Positions 11,746 to 23,869 of a stretch of 64,000 bases of DNA are shown piece after piece. The DNA lies in the NCBI GenBank assembly GCA_001683735.1, contig LUGG01000033.1:186001-250000 (forward strand), written 5' to 3'. The translations under genes were made by a program, and so were the position numbers. The stretch comes from Grifola frondosa (lineage: Eukaryota > Basidiomycota > Agaricomycetes > Polyporales > Grifolaceae). The stretch's first letter is position 1; each line of letters starts with the position of its first letter. Under the pieces are notes generated by a model that saw only the letters and a list, made by a program, of their open reading frames with translations, was not told the DNA's origin and made no database searches.

Positions 11746-12467
11746 TCGACTTCTTCCCACATCCTATGCTTCAGGTTAACATATCTGAAACTCCGTTGTC
11801 ACAGCGTAGCAAAACTTTTCTTTTTCACGATCACGCTCTCCTATGTTCTGACTCCAAGCCTCGTCAAAGATGTTGACTCTGTCTCCTTGTACAGAATGTA
11901 AGTCCTTAAACAAGACATGTAGTCATCCCATGCTTGTCGTTTGATTTAGGTGTGCTACATTCGTCAATGGAACGCGGATGGATAAACTCACTGCGGTGGT
12001 CCGGACACTGTTCTCCTAAGGATCATATTCAATTGTATATGATTGGAATGTGCGCTTATGCGCGTCAAGATGCTCCGACCACCTCTCAACGGCAACGATA
12101 AACCACGTGCGTCCTTATCATGCAAAGACGTCCTATGCAATAGACTCCAGCATGTCGGAGGCTATCAATGCAGACGACCGCGCTGAGATGTATAGTGAAG
12201 GGACAAGATGACAAGACACCAAAAATAAACAGTGGAAGAGAAGGTTATTGGTGGATGTTTTGCCTTGCCTTGCGTATGGTTGTGAGAACATTGCGAGCAT
12301 AACAGAGGGTTCGGGTTAGCCTATTAGGCAGCCATAGGTTGAATGGATGATCATCGTACTAGGGAACAGCGACGCAAGAATTCGCCATTACACTAGCGGC
12401 GACTGCGAATGTAGATGATAGCGCAGTCATCTAATAGAGCATAGATATATCGACAGCACCCATGGAG
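11746..12467. other. intergenic, nothing recognised
   Basis: Between the F-box pseudogene and the stop of the asparaginase gene I find no supported gene, RNA or repeat. It includes the 3' flank of the asparaginase. Confidence 0.5.
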
Positions 12468-13841
12468 CTAGTCTAGCTCGTCGTCGTGAAAAATGGCCGT
12501 CTTCGGTATGCCGTCCTGCCGAATCACACCTCTATACATTCCTGCACAATTCATGGGCATCGTGACTGGTACGTGAGTTTAGTGGGTAATATACTAATTG
12601 AAATTGCAACAAAGACCCACCATGGCCATGGTTATCGAGGCACACGACACCTCCAATTCCCCCGTCCCGACGTAACTCCTCCACGCACTGACTTGCCGCC
12701 TCATCCAGAGACTCGCCTAAGAACTTCATGCGCCGTCCAATGGTTGATGCAGTCGCGAGTCGTATAAAATACTGCCAATGCATATTAGCATCTTCACCCC
12801 ACGAACATAATTCACATACATCGCCATCACCAGTGCCGCTCACACCCATCGCAATCTTCGTCCCTTGTCCACGTACCCTCCGCCATGTTCGACGCAACCA
12901 CCCATGCACAGGCCACTCCTCTGCCCAGAACCCAGTGCCCATACTTGGTGTGTCCCCAATACGACCTACGAGCTTGTTAGTGCGTCCTCCAGTCGAGGTT
13001 ACTGCTGCAATACACCCGCGCTCATCCAAGGCCACCGCGCCCACCGTCCCCTTCGGCATGTCTTCCAACGGCACGCCTGGTGCAATAGCATCTAAACTCG
13101 ACTCCTCGTCACCACCGGGATATGGTAGTGGCTCCTCTGGTAGCCCAAGCCCACGACGGTGCTCTCTCCAGCGTGCTTCTGTGTAGAAGTAGCTTTCGTC
13201 AACGAGCGCGACACCGAGGGACGCGCCTAGTGCCTCTGCAGCATTTCCGGAGAGCATGGTATGCGGGGCAGCGTGGGGAGCGAGATAGAGCTCACGGGCG
13301 AGCTTGGAGGGGTTGCGCGTGTGCGTGAGGAGAGTAAGGCCGACACCGCGTCGTGTGGGAGGGATTGCGGGGTACGTGGAGGGCGGGGCGGACAGCATGA
13401 TAGATGTCTCGAGTTCGTTCTGCAGAATGTAAGCTGATGTCCAGATAAGCGGTATGGGAAGGCATACTTTGCCCGCGACGTTGAACACGGCACCCTTCCC
13501 AGCGTTGAAGAGAGGGCAGTCTGATCATAAGGTTGGACTAGATGAAGGAACCACATAGTAGATACAGACATACCTTCCATGACTGAAACAGCAGCAACAG
13601 CTGCATCCATCGCCTCTCCGCCAGCATTGAGAACAGCATGCCCTGCGAGAAGAGCACGGCTCAGCGCTGCCTTGTACTGAGCACGCAAATCCGGCGTCGA
13701 GCGAGAGCGATCCATTGTGCCGGCTCCGCCATGGATGACAAGCGTATACTTCGCTCGATGACTGGACTTGAGCGACAGAGGTAACAGAGGGAGCTTATCC
13801 GATGTGTGAGACATGGTCGTCGATGTCCTCGTGCTTGTCAA
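12468..13841 (-). CDS. isoaspartyl peptidase / L-asparaginase (Ntn-hydrolase, threonine type)
   Basis: Four exons (13841-13574, 13520-13468, 13419-12621, 12541-12468) join in frame to 397 codons. Signatures in order: LVIHGGAGTMDRS near the N-terminus, GGEAMDAAVAAVSVME, DCPLFNAGKGAVFN, GNAAEALGASLGVA, then GTVGAVALDERGCIA. The Thr of GTVGAVAL is the expected autocleavage and catalytic nucleophile, followed by STGGRTNK and GRIGDTPSMGTGF, the substrate-binding loop. A C-terminal exon reads KTAIF followed by an acidic tail. The family matures by self-cleavage into alpha and beta chains and hydrolyses L-asparagine or isoaspartyl dipeptides, probably in the cytosol. An in-frame ATG at 13814 is an alternative start. 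No lesion was seen. The segment between the GGDE region and the Thr is the usual poorly conserved linker. Confidence 0.93.
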
Positions 13842-14517
13842 GATGCGTTATCTGGAGAGTGAATGATAGAAGTATTTTGAGAACGAGAGCCCACGGTCAT
13901 ACCTCGAGCCTCAAGCACATGACTGCGTCGACACGCACAAATGCACAATTAAAAAATCAGGCTCCAATTGGTTGAAAATGAGCAGCAGCAACTTATGTGC
14001 GAGTCGGATGTTCGGGCGCTGAAAGGTACCAATATGGAAATTGCCGACAATACGGCGCGTAGATGCTACCACCGCCACTGCACGGCCTCGCCACGAGGAT
14101 TTGCCTGGTTTCGCATTCTGTTGTTGCTGTACATCCATCATGCATATGATCATCTGATGATGCCCTTTTGCTGCACCCCGCGTCCATCGCTGTGAACTGA
14201 CGGTCACCGTGCCTCAGATGCTTCTAACGGAACCGTGCTAGTGTATGAATTCATATACTGATGGGCGGCGATTGATCGTCCACTGATAGCTATCAAACAT
14301 GCTACATTGTTTCCATAGTGAAACGCGCCAATCGCAATATAGCTTGGTCACCCGGGTGTCGAGGTCTCCAGGTCTGGATGCAGATAAATCGCCTCGCGTT
14401 GATGGCAGAGCGCCACAGGAGTGACTGTATTTCTATGCTGTGCGGGCGTACCGGCCGACCGCTCATCTTCATAAAAAGATCGTCCAAACTATAGCTCCGC
14501 AGCATATCCCTTCTACC
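13842..14517. other. intergenic between divergent asparaginase and EF-hand/ZZ gene
   Basis: This is the upstream region shared by two divergent genes. I see no supported gene. A short A-rich motif (ataaaaag at 14471-14478) lies about 45 bases before the ATG at 14518 and could act as a TATA element. Confidence 0.35.
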
Positions 14518-17500
14518 ATGGCCCCGTTATTCGGAAAGCACAAGGACAACAACGTGCAGGACTCCAAGTCCATCGCGGGTTCGGAACCTCCGTCGGTCAT
14601 CGTGCAATTCCCTTCCCCAGAATTGTTTCCTCCCTCTCCCAGCGGCGACGGCGATCCGAATTCTCTTCCCAATGTAGTGATAGGCTCGCCCACTTCTGGT
14701 ACCGACGAGGAGCTTGAGCTGTCGAAGAAACTCGGAGGCGCTTCCGCGAAGCTGTACGGTGCTACTAACAATTTCCAAAGTTACAATAGTTCCAAGGCCA
14801 CCAAACTCGTCAACATGTCTGGTATGTCCTATTTTGACTGCTTACTCGAGAAGAGGTCGCACTTACAAGATCGCGCCTCACAGGCGACATGTTGTCGGCT
14901 TTTCAGACCGATGTCACCACCGCCCAGAGCTACTCGTCGCCTTTGAAGACTGCGTTCGAGAGTGATGCAATGAAGAACATACGAGACGGCGTGAATACGT
15001 TGATGGAAAGCCTCCCGGGGCTTATTAAAGCTCTAGATGAAGTCGCCAAAATACATCCGTTCATAGGGAGTAAGCGAGCGATTTCGTGAAACATTATAAC
15101 GATGCTAACGTTTCGCAGTCGCTGTTGGTGCATTCAAGGTGGTCATCGAACTTGACCTGAAGCGACGAAGTAATGACAAGAAGATCAACGTGCTTTTCTT
15201 GGAGATGAAAGACATGATGGCGGCACTCCTCCAGTACGTGTGATCTACTCGTGTGCGTCCATTGGCGTTGATCGAAGTGCGTAGGCTGCGGACCATCAAG
15301 GACGAAGACAGCACCGGCCCAGATGGAGTCACAATCAAGGCTCGGATGCAAGAGCTGGTGAAGAAGACTGCAGACGATATCATGGACTGCGCAAACGCAT
15401 GCGACACCTACTCTAAGAAGAAACTGCTCGTGAAAGTGCTCAAGGGATCCGTGTGGGACAGCACCCTGCAGGGATTCATCACGCTGTTCGAGAAGCGACG
15501 CGATGCATTCCATTTCGCCATGTCCATTCACGTCAGCGTCGGTGTGGACAACGCCAACCAAAAGTTAAATACGCTTGATGACAAGTAAGCTCCTCGTCAT
15601 CTTCTCGGCCACGGCTTTGTGAATCTCCTCATGATGTGCGCAGAATCGACCTGATGCTAGAGTTCTTCGTGAAAACGGTGTCGACGCAGGAGGAAGAGCT
15701 CGCGCGTCTGGTCCAGCGGAAAGGCGGCGCGAAAGCCGTACTGCAGAATGACGAAGCTCTCAAGGAACTTTTATCAGTGAAGCTGACGTCGTCGACCACA
15801 TCGAGCTCAACGAAACAAACGGATCGCAAGGGTGCCGATCACACTGCTCGGGCTGCAGACAGCGACTTCGATATTCTAAAGAAGGAGCTGTTCGACGATC
15901 CTGCGACAGCGATCAGCAAGAACTTCGAGACGTTCGAGAGGAAGTTCAAGATGCAGCAAAGAGAACTCGCGGAAGAGATGAGCCGAGTTATTCACCACGA
16001 AGGCGATCGTGTCATCGAGTCCGTTACATCAGGACCACACGACAAGATAATTGACCCCGTAAGTCCGTTCCGTTGTAAAATTATGAATGCATTCTGAAGA
16101 CACTCCTGTTAAAGGATATCCATGAGATCTGGAAAGAGATGGTGATATCTCTCGTTCATTTTCTGACTGTTCTAGCGCTGATACTGATATGTGTGTAGCG
16201 CTGGCGTGGTAATGTCAAGGCGAGACATTTCGTACTCGCTCTCCGGGACTATTACCGTGAAAAGATGGACGAGAAAAAACGCGCACACGTCGACCTCAAG
16301 AACATACATATTGCAGAGACGGATGAGTGGGCACTTGAGTATATCAATGTCACGCGACTGCAGCCTATCATCGAAGCTTTCGACGACGACGCTTCCGGTT
16401 TCATTACGGTCGCGGAGGTGAACCAATGACGACCTCTAGACCCAAGGAGTGGAGGTGAGCTTTGCCGATGCGCACTTCACCATTCTCGTACTAACTTGAA
16501 TGAATAGTTTGCTTCATTGGCTCGCATATTGGGCGATCGGTAAGCATTTCCATTGCGACTGTGGATCACGACTGACCACACATATAGGGTGGCAGATGAC
16601 GATGGCAACCTATGCGCAGAAGATCAACCAACTGTTCGATAAGATGTTCTCTTTGAAGCCCTTGCTGCATCCTGCGAACCGCACCGACGTCGACAGATAC
16701 TTTGACAATGTCTGGGAACTAGTCACAGAACTGACAATGTCATTCCGGCCGTGTTCCGGCACAACAGATGCTCTCCGCGCACGATTCCAGAGTTACGTGG
16801 ACAGCGAAGAGCAGCGGTTGAGGGAGGGATTGGAGCGGTCCGCTACGATATTGATGCTGCGGACACGCTCAAACTCATCACTGGCCCTGGCAGGATTGAA
16901 AAAGTACGGAAATCCCGTATACCAGGCTTCTTGTCATCAGCAGCTAATCATTTGTTTGCTCTTGCAGTATCTGTTCCCGACACTGTACCTTCTTCTCAGT
17001 CGTCACTACGAGATCATGCGAGTGTGTCGAACAACAATCCTCAGCAAGGATGAGCTATGGGATGCTGCAGACACGATACAGTGGGTGTTCGATGCTGTAA
17101 CTGAGCGTCATAGAGACCTAGAAGGTCAGTCGTTAATCATTGCGAATACTATCCTATGCCTCATGTTGCGTTATCATTGATTAGACCTGTTCAAGCAACA
17201 AAGACTCGACCTGCGCCACAATTTAAGGTGTTTGCTTGCGAGATTGTAAGTCCCGCTGGCTTCTCCACTGAAATTTGTTCACTGTCGCCCTCTACAGTTT
17301 GATTACTGGCACGACTCGAGCGAATTTTGGACCATGCAGCGCTTGCGGAATCCGAGTGGCCACAGTACGAGTATGATGACTCAGTGGAGCGTCAAGACAC
17401 CGACATCAGCACACTCCTCAACTACCCTGTGGATAGCGAAGATGTGTACAACGTTCAAGGAGATATCGAGACGGATGCCGACCGGCAAGCAGAAGACCCA

Positions 17501-19173
17501 CTGAAAGCAATGCGAGTGTTCACATTCATTGCATTTGATTCCGGAACTGATTTGAACGTTAGACTTGGAAAATGGAATGGCTTCCTGGCCAACGACCGTT
17601 ATCCATGCGAGGCTATGTCATCCATATATTTCCATGCCTCCTCTGATGGCCAACATTTCGAGGCTACCAGCAGTACAGGCGGAGGGACAGCCTATTCGAT
17701 CACCGGCGACGCCAATGTTAATTCGGAGGGCCAAGTGACGTATACATTCACACAGACGTACATTGCACGATTCTCGAAGAGATCTTTGCGCGGCACTATC
17801 GACGAGAACGGGACGACGTTCTCGGGAACTTGGGGCTATAACCCAGAGGACTTGCCATTTACATTCATATACAAGCGAGTGCCACCTGAATGGTGTGTTC
17901 CGTCCCCACCAGCGGAATTCAGGCGAACAAGACACCGCGCATTATGGCAATACGCGCTGAATGCGGTGGAAAATCAAGTACGCCGACGGATGTTCTCCTG
18001 GTCTTACCTCAAGCAGCGGCGAGACAACAGGGGAAATATGTTGACTACCTCATACGTGAAACAGATACCGCCTTACTGCTGATGAGCTCGATGATCTCGC
18101 GAAGGTCGAGCGGTCGCTAACGAGAGCAGATACTCGGTGGTACTATATGATGTTGACTATCAGCAGCGAAGCACCCCTGTACACATGTGAGTCGGCCCAA
18201 CTACTCCTTGGTTGAACAACTCACTGTATGGTTCGTAGAACCGTCACCTGTGAGAACTGCGGCGGAACGATCCACGGGGGCGGGTGTTTGTCTCGACTGT
18301 GACGGCAAGACGTCTGTTGACTTTTGCGATAAGCCGACGTGCATGAGCGCGGAGATCCACAAGGACAAGAGGGACGACTTGGAATCACCTCACCTCCCCA
18401 CGCACGATGTTTTCAAGCTGCGGATCAACATCCTTCAATCAAGAGAGTACGGTCAGAATTATCGCGCAGCGCGAGATGCGCTGAAGAAGGCCAAAGCGGC
18501 ATTCGAGGATTCGGCCGAAATGGAGGCGGCGCAAGCTGGAACGGATGGGGATGATGTGGAGTCGTCATGTGAGCAAGTCGTACAGGCGGAAGAACCAGAA
18601 ACCCCATTAGCGGAACAGACGACGCTGGATACCCCGGAGACCCCACCTCCGGAGGAGACGATACAGACAGGGACTGCGTCTGAGACAGATAGTGCTCCAA
18701 ACCTCGCGACTAACATCGCCAATCATAGACTGGCATGCGTGGCATGCGGGGAGCGGGTGACCCGGCCATGTTGGTATTGCTTCGTCTGTGAAGGTGGGCT
18801 AGTGTTCTACACATTCCACATACGAACCTCAAATACTCTCCAACTAGATGATACGTTCATATGCAATACTTGTGATGCGAAAGGAGGCGTGTCTGCGGGA
18901 AAGCACCAACCTTCACATGGCCTAGTCAGGTGCCAAGAGGAAGTGCCAGTGACGGTTCCTGACCAAGACGAGGAAAGCTCGACCGACATCAAGCTGGGGG
19001 ATCTGGAGAGCAAAATCGAGACGAGATTTGCAGCGATGGACACGAAATTCGGCGGGGTGGACGACCGCTTGCTTCGCATCGAACAACTACTCGAAGTTAT
19101 GCGTTCTTTGTTCGCGAAAGGCACACAAATTAATGGCGGCATCCAGCATGCAAGTCAAGAAAATGAGTTCTAA
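14518..19173 (+). pseudogene. EF-hand / ZZ-type zinc-finger protein, full length but frameshifted (copy A)
   Basis: A large multi-exon gene of an Agaricomycete family of unknown function. The N-terminus starts at 14518 (MAPLFGKHKDNN). A helical region follows (14880-16070: DMLSAFQTDVTTAQSY, VAVGAFKVVIELDLKRR, KNFETFERKFKMQQREL). An EF-hand-like loop, FDDDASGFITVAEV, lies at about 16380-16420. Next come a YLFPTLYLLLSRHYEIMRVC exon, a beta-rich domain (DGQHFEATSSTGGGTAYSIT), a ZZ-like Cys-rich finger (TCENCGG, CLDCDGKTSVDFCDKPTC; about 18240-18340) and a second Cys cluster (CVACGERVTRPCWYCFVCE). Comparison with the inverted copy at 55700-58468 shows single-base losses near 16424, 16835, 17212, 17344, 18034, 18072 and 18280-18292. 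An intron donor is changed to GC at 17512. All exons are still present, so decay looks recent. Confidence 0.82.
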
Positions 19174-19545
19174 ATTGGAGGCGAGAGAGGTGCGTTGTCG
19201 CTTCAATGTCTTCTTTAGATGCTAAGGAGGTATTCTCACTCGCCTATCTCCGCAACTTATACCGTCCTCTTTGCGGTCGTTCTTGTGCTGTTGAACTGGA
19301 GATGTTCTAATGCGATGCAAACCTTGGTGAGAGAGAACGATGGTAGTTTAGTACATTACGAGCATGTAACGGTAGATCTCTGTAAATCGAGACACCACGG
19401 CAGAATACTCCAAGAAAGTGAGAAAGAACACTAAGAAAGTAAGAACGCCAGACGCACTCCAATCCAACTCCAATCTCCGCATGTGTCATTCTTCTGGGAT
19501 CAACAACAGCAGATATGACGAAATGGTGAGATAGAATACCATACG
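19174..19545. other. intergenic junction between copy A and DUF6533 copy b
   Basis: The first about 60 bases match the 3' flank of the EF-hand/ZZ copy A' (reverse of 55640-55699). The segment 19395-19480 resembles the downstream flank of DUF6533 copy c (about 23715-23780). The last exon expected for DUF6533 copy b is missing here. No gene was seen. Confidence 0.5.
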
Positions 19546-19549
19546 AACT

Positions 19550-20800
19550 GAAGAAATAATCGAATGGAGAGCGATCAATGGTAGTTACTCATGGGTCAAT
19601 GAACTCGTTGATATATGAGCCGGACTTCTATGAGCCGCGAGTTAGGTCCAGCAGGGATTCGAAATGGATTTGCCTACAAAGGTTTTTCCCAAATACGTCA
19701 ACACGATGTCTGCAACGTTCATCATCACCAAAGCTCTATTAAACGCACTGTGGCCAAACAGGATTGGCCCTGTGTTAACTGTAAGTAATCTACAAGGATT
19801 ATGCCATGCCTAAAGGAGCATCATCAGTCGGTGCACATGTTGAGAAAGCACTAGCAAACTGACCGTCACGCAAGATCACCGTGTGCAATGGCTCCGCAAC
19901 AGATCAGTCTTTCCAACACATTCGGTGTATAGTCACCCAAGAACAAGTATGTCCGCAGTGATTGTTGTCGCACGCCTTACATATGCAACAGCAAGTAATG
20001 CGTGAGCGGAGGACTTGGGCAACATGAGGCCGACAACACTACATACATCTGTATGACATCCGGATTCAGTGAATGAGCTGCAGTGACTTCAAGAAATGTC
20101 ACTAACATTGTGTTGATCTCTCATGAGAGCAAATAGACTGCCGTACAAGTGACCGGAGGCGGAGTTACAACCACCACTTGCCGCACGTCTTCAAACTAGA
20201 AGTGTGTTTCGCACTTCAATTGCATACCAAACTCAATGCAGAGGACAGCACTCACCAGTAAAATGCCGACAGCGACTACTAACAAGAGGCATTTGCAATT
20301 TGCAATCGAGAATGTTTCTAAAGTATCAAATATCAGCCAGAAGTGAGAATATCTTACGTATACTCACCAGCCACAAGGAAAAGGGCCAACGCAGAACAGC
20401 CCTGGAAATTAAGAGTGGCAAAGACGGTGAATAGCAATAGGACGAGAAGTTTACCCTTATTGGCAGCGGATATATGGTTGGGAGCTCAAAGATGAACTCT
20501 ACAAGTATAGAATACCTCGCGAGCAAAAAAAGTACGGTGGCCGCGGAAAATCAACGCTTCCATACGAGCTGGCATTCACGGTCGAACGTAATAAGGTACT
20601 CATAGACTAACAGAGCTGCGACAAATAGAAGTGAGAAATGACCTGATATCTTAAGCAAATCACTGACCAGTGGCCGATACAGCGCAGCATGTCGCGATGA
20701 AGCTGTACGATAGGATATAGTAGATGAGGAAAGAGGAAAGCCACTGGGGAGGAATTACTTACATTTGCAGATCCTCTTCGGCATTAACTGCGGATGACAT
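19550..20800 (-). pseudogene. DUF6533 membrane protein, decayed copy 'b'
   Basis: It starts at 20800 (MSSAVNAEEDLQM). The core exon (about 20470-20640) reads LLVYEYLITFDRECQLVWKR, then a stop: CGA (Arg in all sister copies) has become TGA at 20551-20553. The donor of the penultimate exon near 19585 reads ATGAGT instead of GTGAGT. The terminal LISRFMLNLRE exon is absent. This copy therefore carries a nonsense change, a splice-site change and a 3' deletion. It is the inverted-arm partner of the copy at 53693-55366. Confidence 0.85.
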
Positions 20801-20989
20801 GGTGAAGTAGTCGGAAAGACTTGGGATTCGATGCTTTAGCAGAGGTAGAGAAATCCTACTCGTATATCCACCCTCGAGGAGAACATCACCACACTGCCGA
20901 TATCCTCGCTGTACTCGCGAAGTTCACTGTCAGCAGTTGAGTTGAGATGAGTAATTTTTCACGGCACCAGGGTAGATTATTTTCCTAAA

Positions 20990-22130
20990 TATCGCAGGAC
21001 GTACCATACATATCAGTAAGCTGGACAGCAGATAGAGCACTGCCTATCGATCACGACATATTCTGTTAAGAATAGCATGGAAAGGTGAGAGACGACGGCA
21101 ATAAATCAATAACTCAATGGTTGACGTTGAACAGGTACCTAGGGAAAGAAGTCGAAGCACAGGTTGTATGTCTGCTGCGGCAGGTATGCAGCTTGCGCAG
21201 CGGGCGGTACGATAGGAACAGAGTCGGCGGCAAGCGGGAGTCCAGACTGCACGTTGGCAGACACGGAACCACGGATGGAAACATATGATGTGGCCACGAC
21301 TGAGTGCGGAGATGCTCCGCAAACTCATAAGAATATATATATCAAAGAAACGTAGCGAAGCTCAACACTGTTGTCGTTGCATTGAACGTTGCAGAGCTTT
21401 AAAAGACAAACTTCGGCCACCCGAAAATCTGCATCCGCACAATACAGCCGCCCGCGACCATTGACCACTAGAATCACAGTGCTCGTAGATAAGAGACTTG
21501 GAATCACAGTAAGGACAACACTCGGCATTGACCAAAAGTCGTATGACTGGTGTTGACTTTGACTGGAGAGGGCGTCGGGTCCGAGCGTGTCGATGGGGCG
21601 CAAATGGCTATCAACGCGTGCATGCCGACGTTATCAAAAGTGGACAAAGTTGAGAAGATCCCTGAGACAGAGATGCACACAGTTACCACCAGTACTACCT
21701 ACCGAATAGCAATACTGAGATACCGCTCTAGCTCCTCGTCCACGCCAAGAGCGCATGCCATAGCCGTGCCACCGTCATCTTGCGGAGTCTTATAAACCGT
21801 GCCTTCGTATTTAGCGATACCGACGTCAGGTCGGGGCAAAGACATGCATCGGCCAAGAGACCCGGAGGGAGTAGGTGGGGAATTGGATGCCGTGGCGTCT
21901 GACAATGTGCGCCAGTGCACCGAGACCATAGGACTTCAGCTCGTCGCAATACTCCGCCCTGTCCTGCGCCTCACTGTCGGAGAGGTCGGGGCATTCGACG
22001 AAGTGGTCGTATTGATGTATCTCGAGGCCGTGGTCGCGCGTGTACTACAGGGGATGTCGGTGCAGAGGATCCAGCCGAAGTGGAGGGTGGGTGTGTCTTC
22101 TTGGCCCTCTTCGACGGGAGGAGACTGAAT
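20990..22130 (-). pseudogene. U1+U2 block upstream of DUF6533 copy b
   Basis: Two linked unknown families. U1 (about 21700-22130) has frames with GVDEELERYLSIAIR, VTVCISVSGIFSTLSTFD and an acidic/His-rich N-terminal part. U2 (about 20990-21500) has PSVVLTVIPSLLSTSTVILV and RLYCADADFRVAEVCLLK. The same pair stands before the DUF6533 genes at 25540, 43317 and 53693. Frames are broken by stops and shifts, so no full protein can be read. I do not recognise either family. Confidence 0.5.
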
Positions 22131-22194
22131 GCATGAAGGGGGAATGGCGAGAATTTCATTTCATCCTGGAATGTGGTCTCAGCTAGTGATAATG

Positions 22195-22395
22195 CAAAAG
22201 AAACGGAACATGTGCGAAAACATACCGCACGGATGATCGATGGATGAATGACGACTTCTCGTTTAGGCGCTTCGGTGGCGCCTGACCCAGCACTAAGGTT
22301 ACAACTAGCCGCCGGGCCTCAGGCGCTTCACGTTGTGTTCGTTTGGCTCTTCGTACTACGTAGGACACTTGTCTCTGGCCAGATGGAGTGGTCTT
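22195..22395 (-). repeat. conserved GGCGCT-rich non-coding block, copy 1
   Basis: About 190 bases containing several GGCGCT/AGCGCC words and ending in the stretch gtcctacgtagt (in reverse). It is the reverse complement of the blocks at 46900-47110 and 52540-52730, and a partial block lies at 41190-41330. There is no open frame. It always sits between the X block and U1. Confidence 0.65.
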
Positions 22396-22439
22396 CAACA
22401 GTCATCCTTCCAGTATACAAGCCATATCTAGATATGTAC

Positions 22440-23030
22440 TGAATATCTTGTGCCTATAAGCAATCCTCACAGGCAGGCGTCGCCACTGCGAGTGCACGAT
22501 GGATGAAATAGTGGATTCCCGAGCATACGCCATACGTGAATCCACGATATGCTTCAGAGATTCATACCGCTTCTGATTCTGGAGCTCTTTCAAATGGCGA
22601 CTCTCTTGAGTCTGTTGACTGAGTCGCCCACGGCTCTCGCGATGCTATAATGTCCAGCCGTTGCGTGCTTTCCATACGACTCCCCCATATCCATCTGGCC
22701 GACATCCACCCGCGTCCGCGCATCCTCAGTTTATGGGAGAGAAAGAGAAACGAGCAGATCCATTGGCTCATCGAGTGCATTGCGGAGACGGTAAGTCCTC
22801 CCAGATCCGATCATCCATAATTTGTTCTCATGGCCTGTGCACAGACTGGTACGTTATTCTACACGTACTGGTGACGGGATCCATAACGTCGTATATTCTT
22901 GGGAATATCCTATGAATTGCCGGACTTAGTACGTCGACGTCGATCCTCCAGACATGCGACTGACGGCTCTGCTTTTGATCATAGGTTCTTAAAGATCCTG
23001 GGATCATATGTTGCCCGAGATTCACAGCTC
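22440..23030 (+). repeat. X block (unknown), copy 1
   Basis: This segment is repeated in inverted orientation at 46010-46700 and 51640-52310. One piece reads as a possible exon ending at a GTAAGT donor (about 22735-22792) followed by a cacag acceptor near 22850. No protein family was recognised. The order X, then dynamitin tail, is the same in all copies. Confidence 0.45.
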
Positions 23031-23049
23031 GCGGTGCACAGCGGGGTCA

Positions 23050-23560
23050 TCGGACAGCCCCAGCGAGCTTCAGAAGGGCGGGCCGTATCTACCTTCAGCT
23101 CCTCCATGCGCCGCCTGACAGTCTCGACCCGCTCATCCAGCTCCCTCACGTTCCCCTGTATCAGCGGCCCGTGCTACCTTATACTCTTCTCCACGCCCGC
23201 CACCGCGCGGCCTGCAACTCCGGAGCAGACATGTATAACCTGGCGTACGTGCCCAGGCGCGTCAGGTTGCGCAGGATGAGCGGGAGCACCACGAGCGTGT
23301 GAGGACCAGTGTCAGCAGTCCAGCCCGTCATCGAAAAGGTGCGCTCGGGGCCAGGCGAGCCACTAGCCAAGGCGGGGTGGCGCGGTTGGCGGCGCTGCGC
23401 GTCGTGCTGCTGTGCGCTCGCAAGGAGACACGTTCCAGGTCCAATCCTCCCTTTCGTGTTCTAGTTCATCAAAAATCAATGTGGGTGGAAGATGTCTGTT
23501 ACGTTCCGTCAGGTAGTGAGCGAATTGCCGGAGGCATAACAATTGCGCCTTCATCGTCAT
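23050..23560 (-). pseudogene. dynamitin C-terminal fragment, copy 1
   Basis: Minus-strand frames match the end of dynamitin: HTLVVLPLILRNLTRLGTYA and, at about 23060-23130, QGNVRELDERVETVRRRMEEL (GNVRELEERVENVALRVEEL in the full gene). There are frame breaks in between. The upstream flank is not dynamitin sequence but is shared with the fragments at 45410 and 51130, so all three descend from one already truncated ancestor. Confidence 0.7.
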
Positions 23561-23869
23561 TGTATTCTACAGCGTACTACAAGTGCATCCCGATGGGATC
23601 CTGCATATTAATCCAATAAATCAACGCAACAAGGAATAGATAAGAGAGTGATGATGATTTAGTACAAATGATATGATCTTGCCTCGGCAGACCTCTATAA
23701 TTTACGACACTAAGTCACAGTACTCCAAGAAAGCGATGGACGATGCCTGACGCCAGACAGACTCCAGTTCCTCCATGCACTTTTCTTCTAGTCTCAGTGT
23801 CAGCACACACGACGTAGTGACGGGATCACGATAGCGTACGAACCGAAACAATATCACAGTCCTGGTATC

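Noticed and set aside
19640..19670. gattcgaaat near 19650 as a tRNA T-arm
   Set aside because: No acceptor or D arm around it; it is intron sequence shared by the DUF6533 copies.
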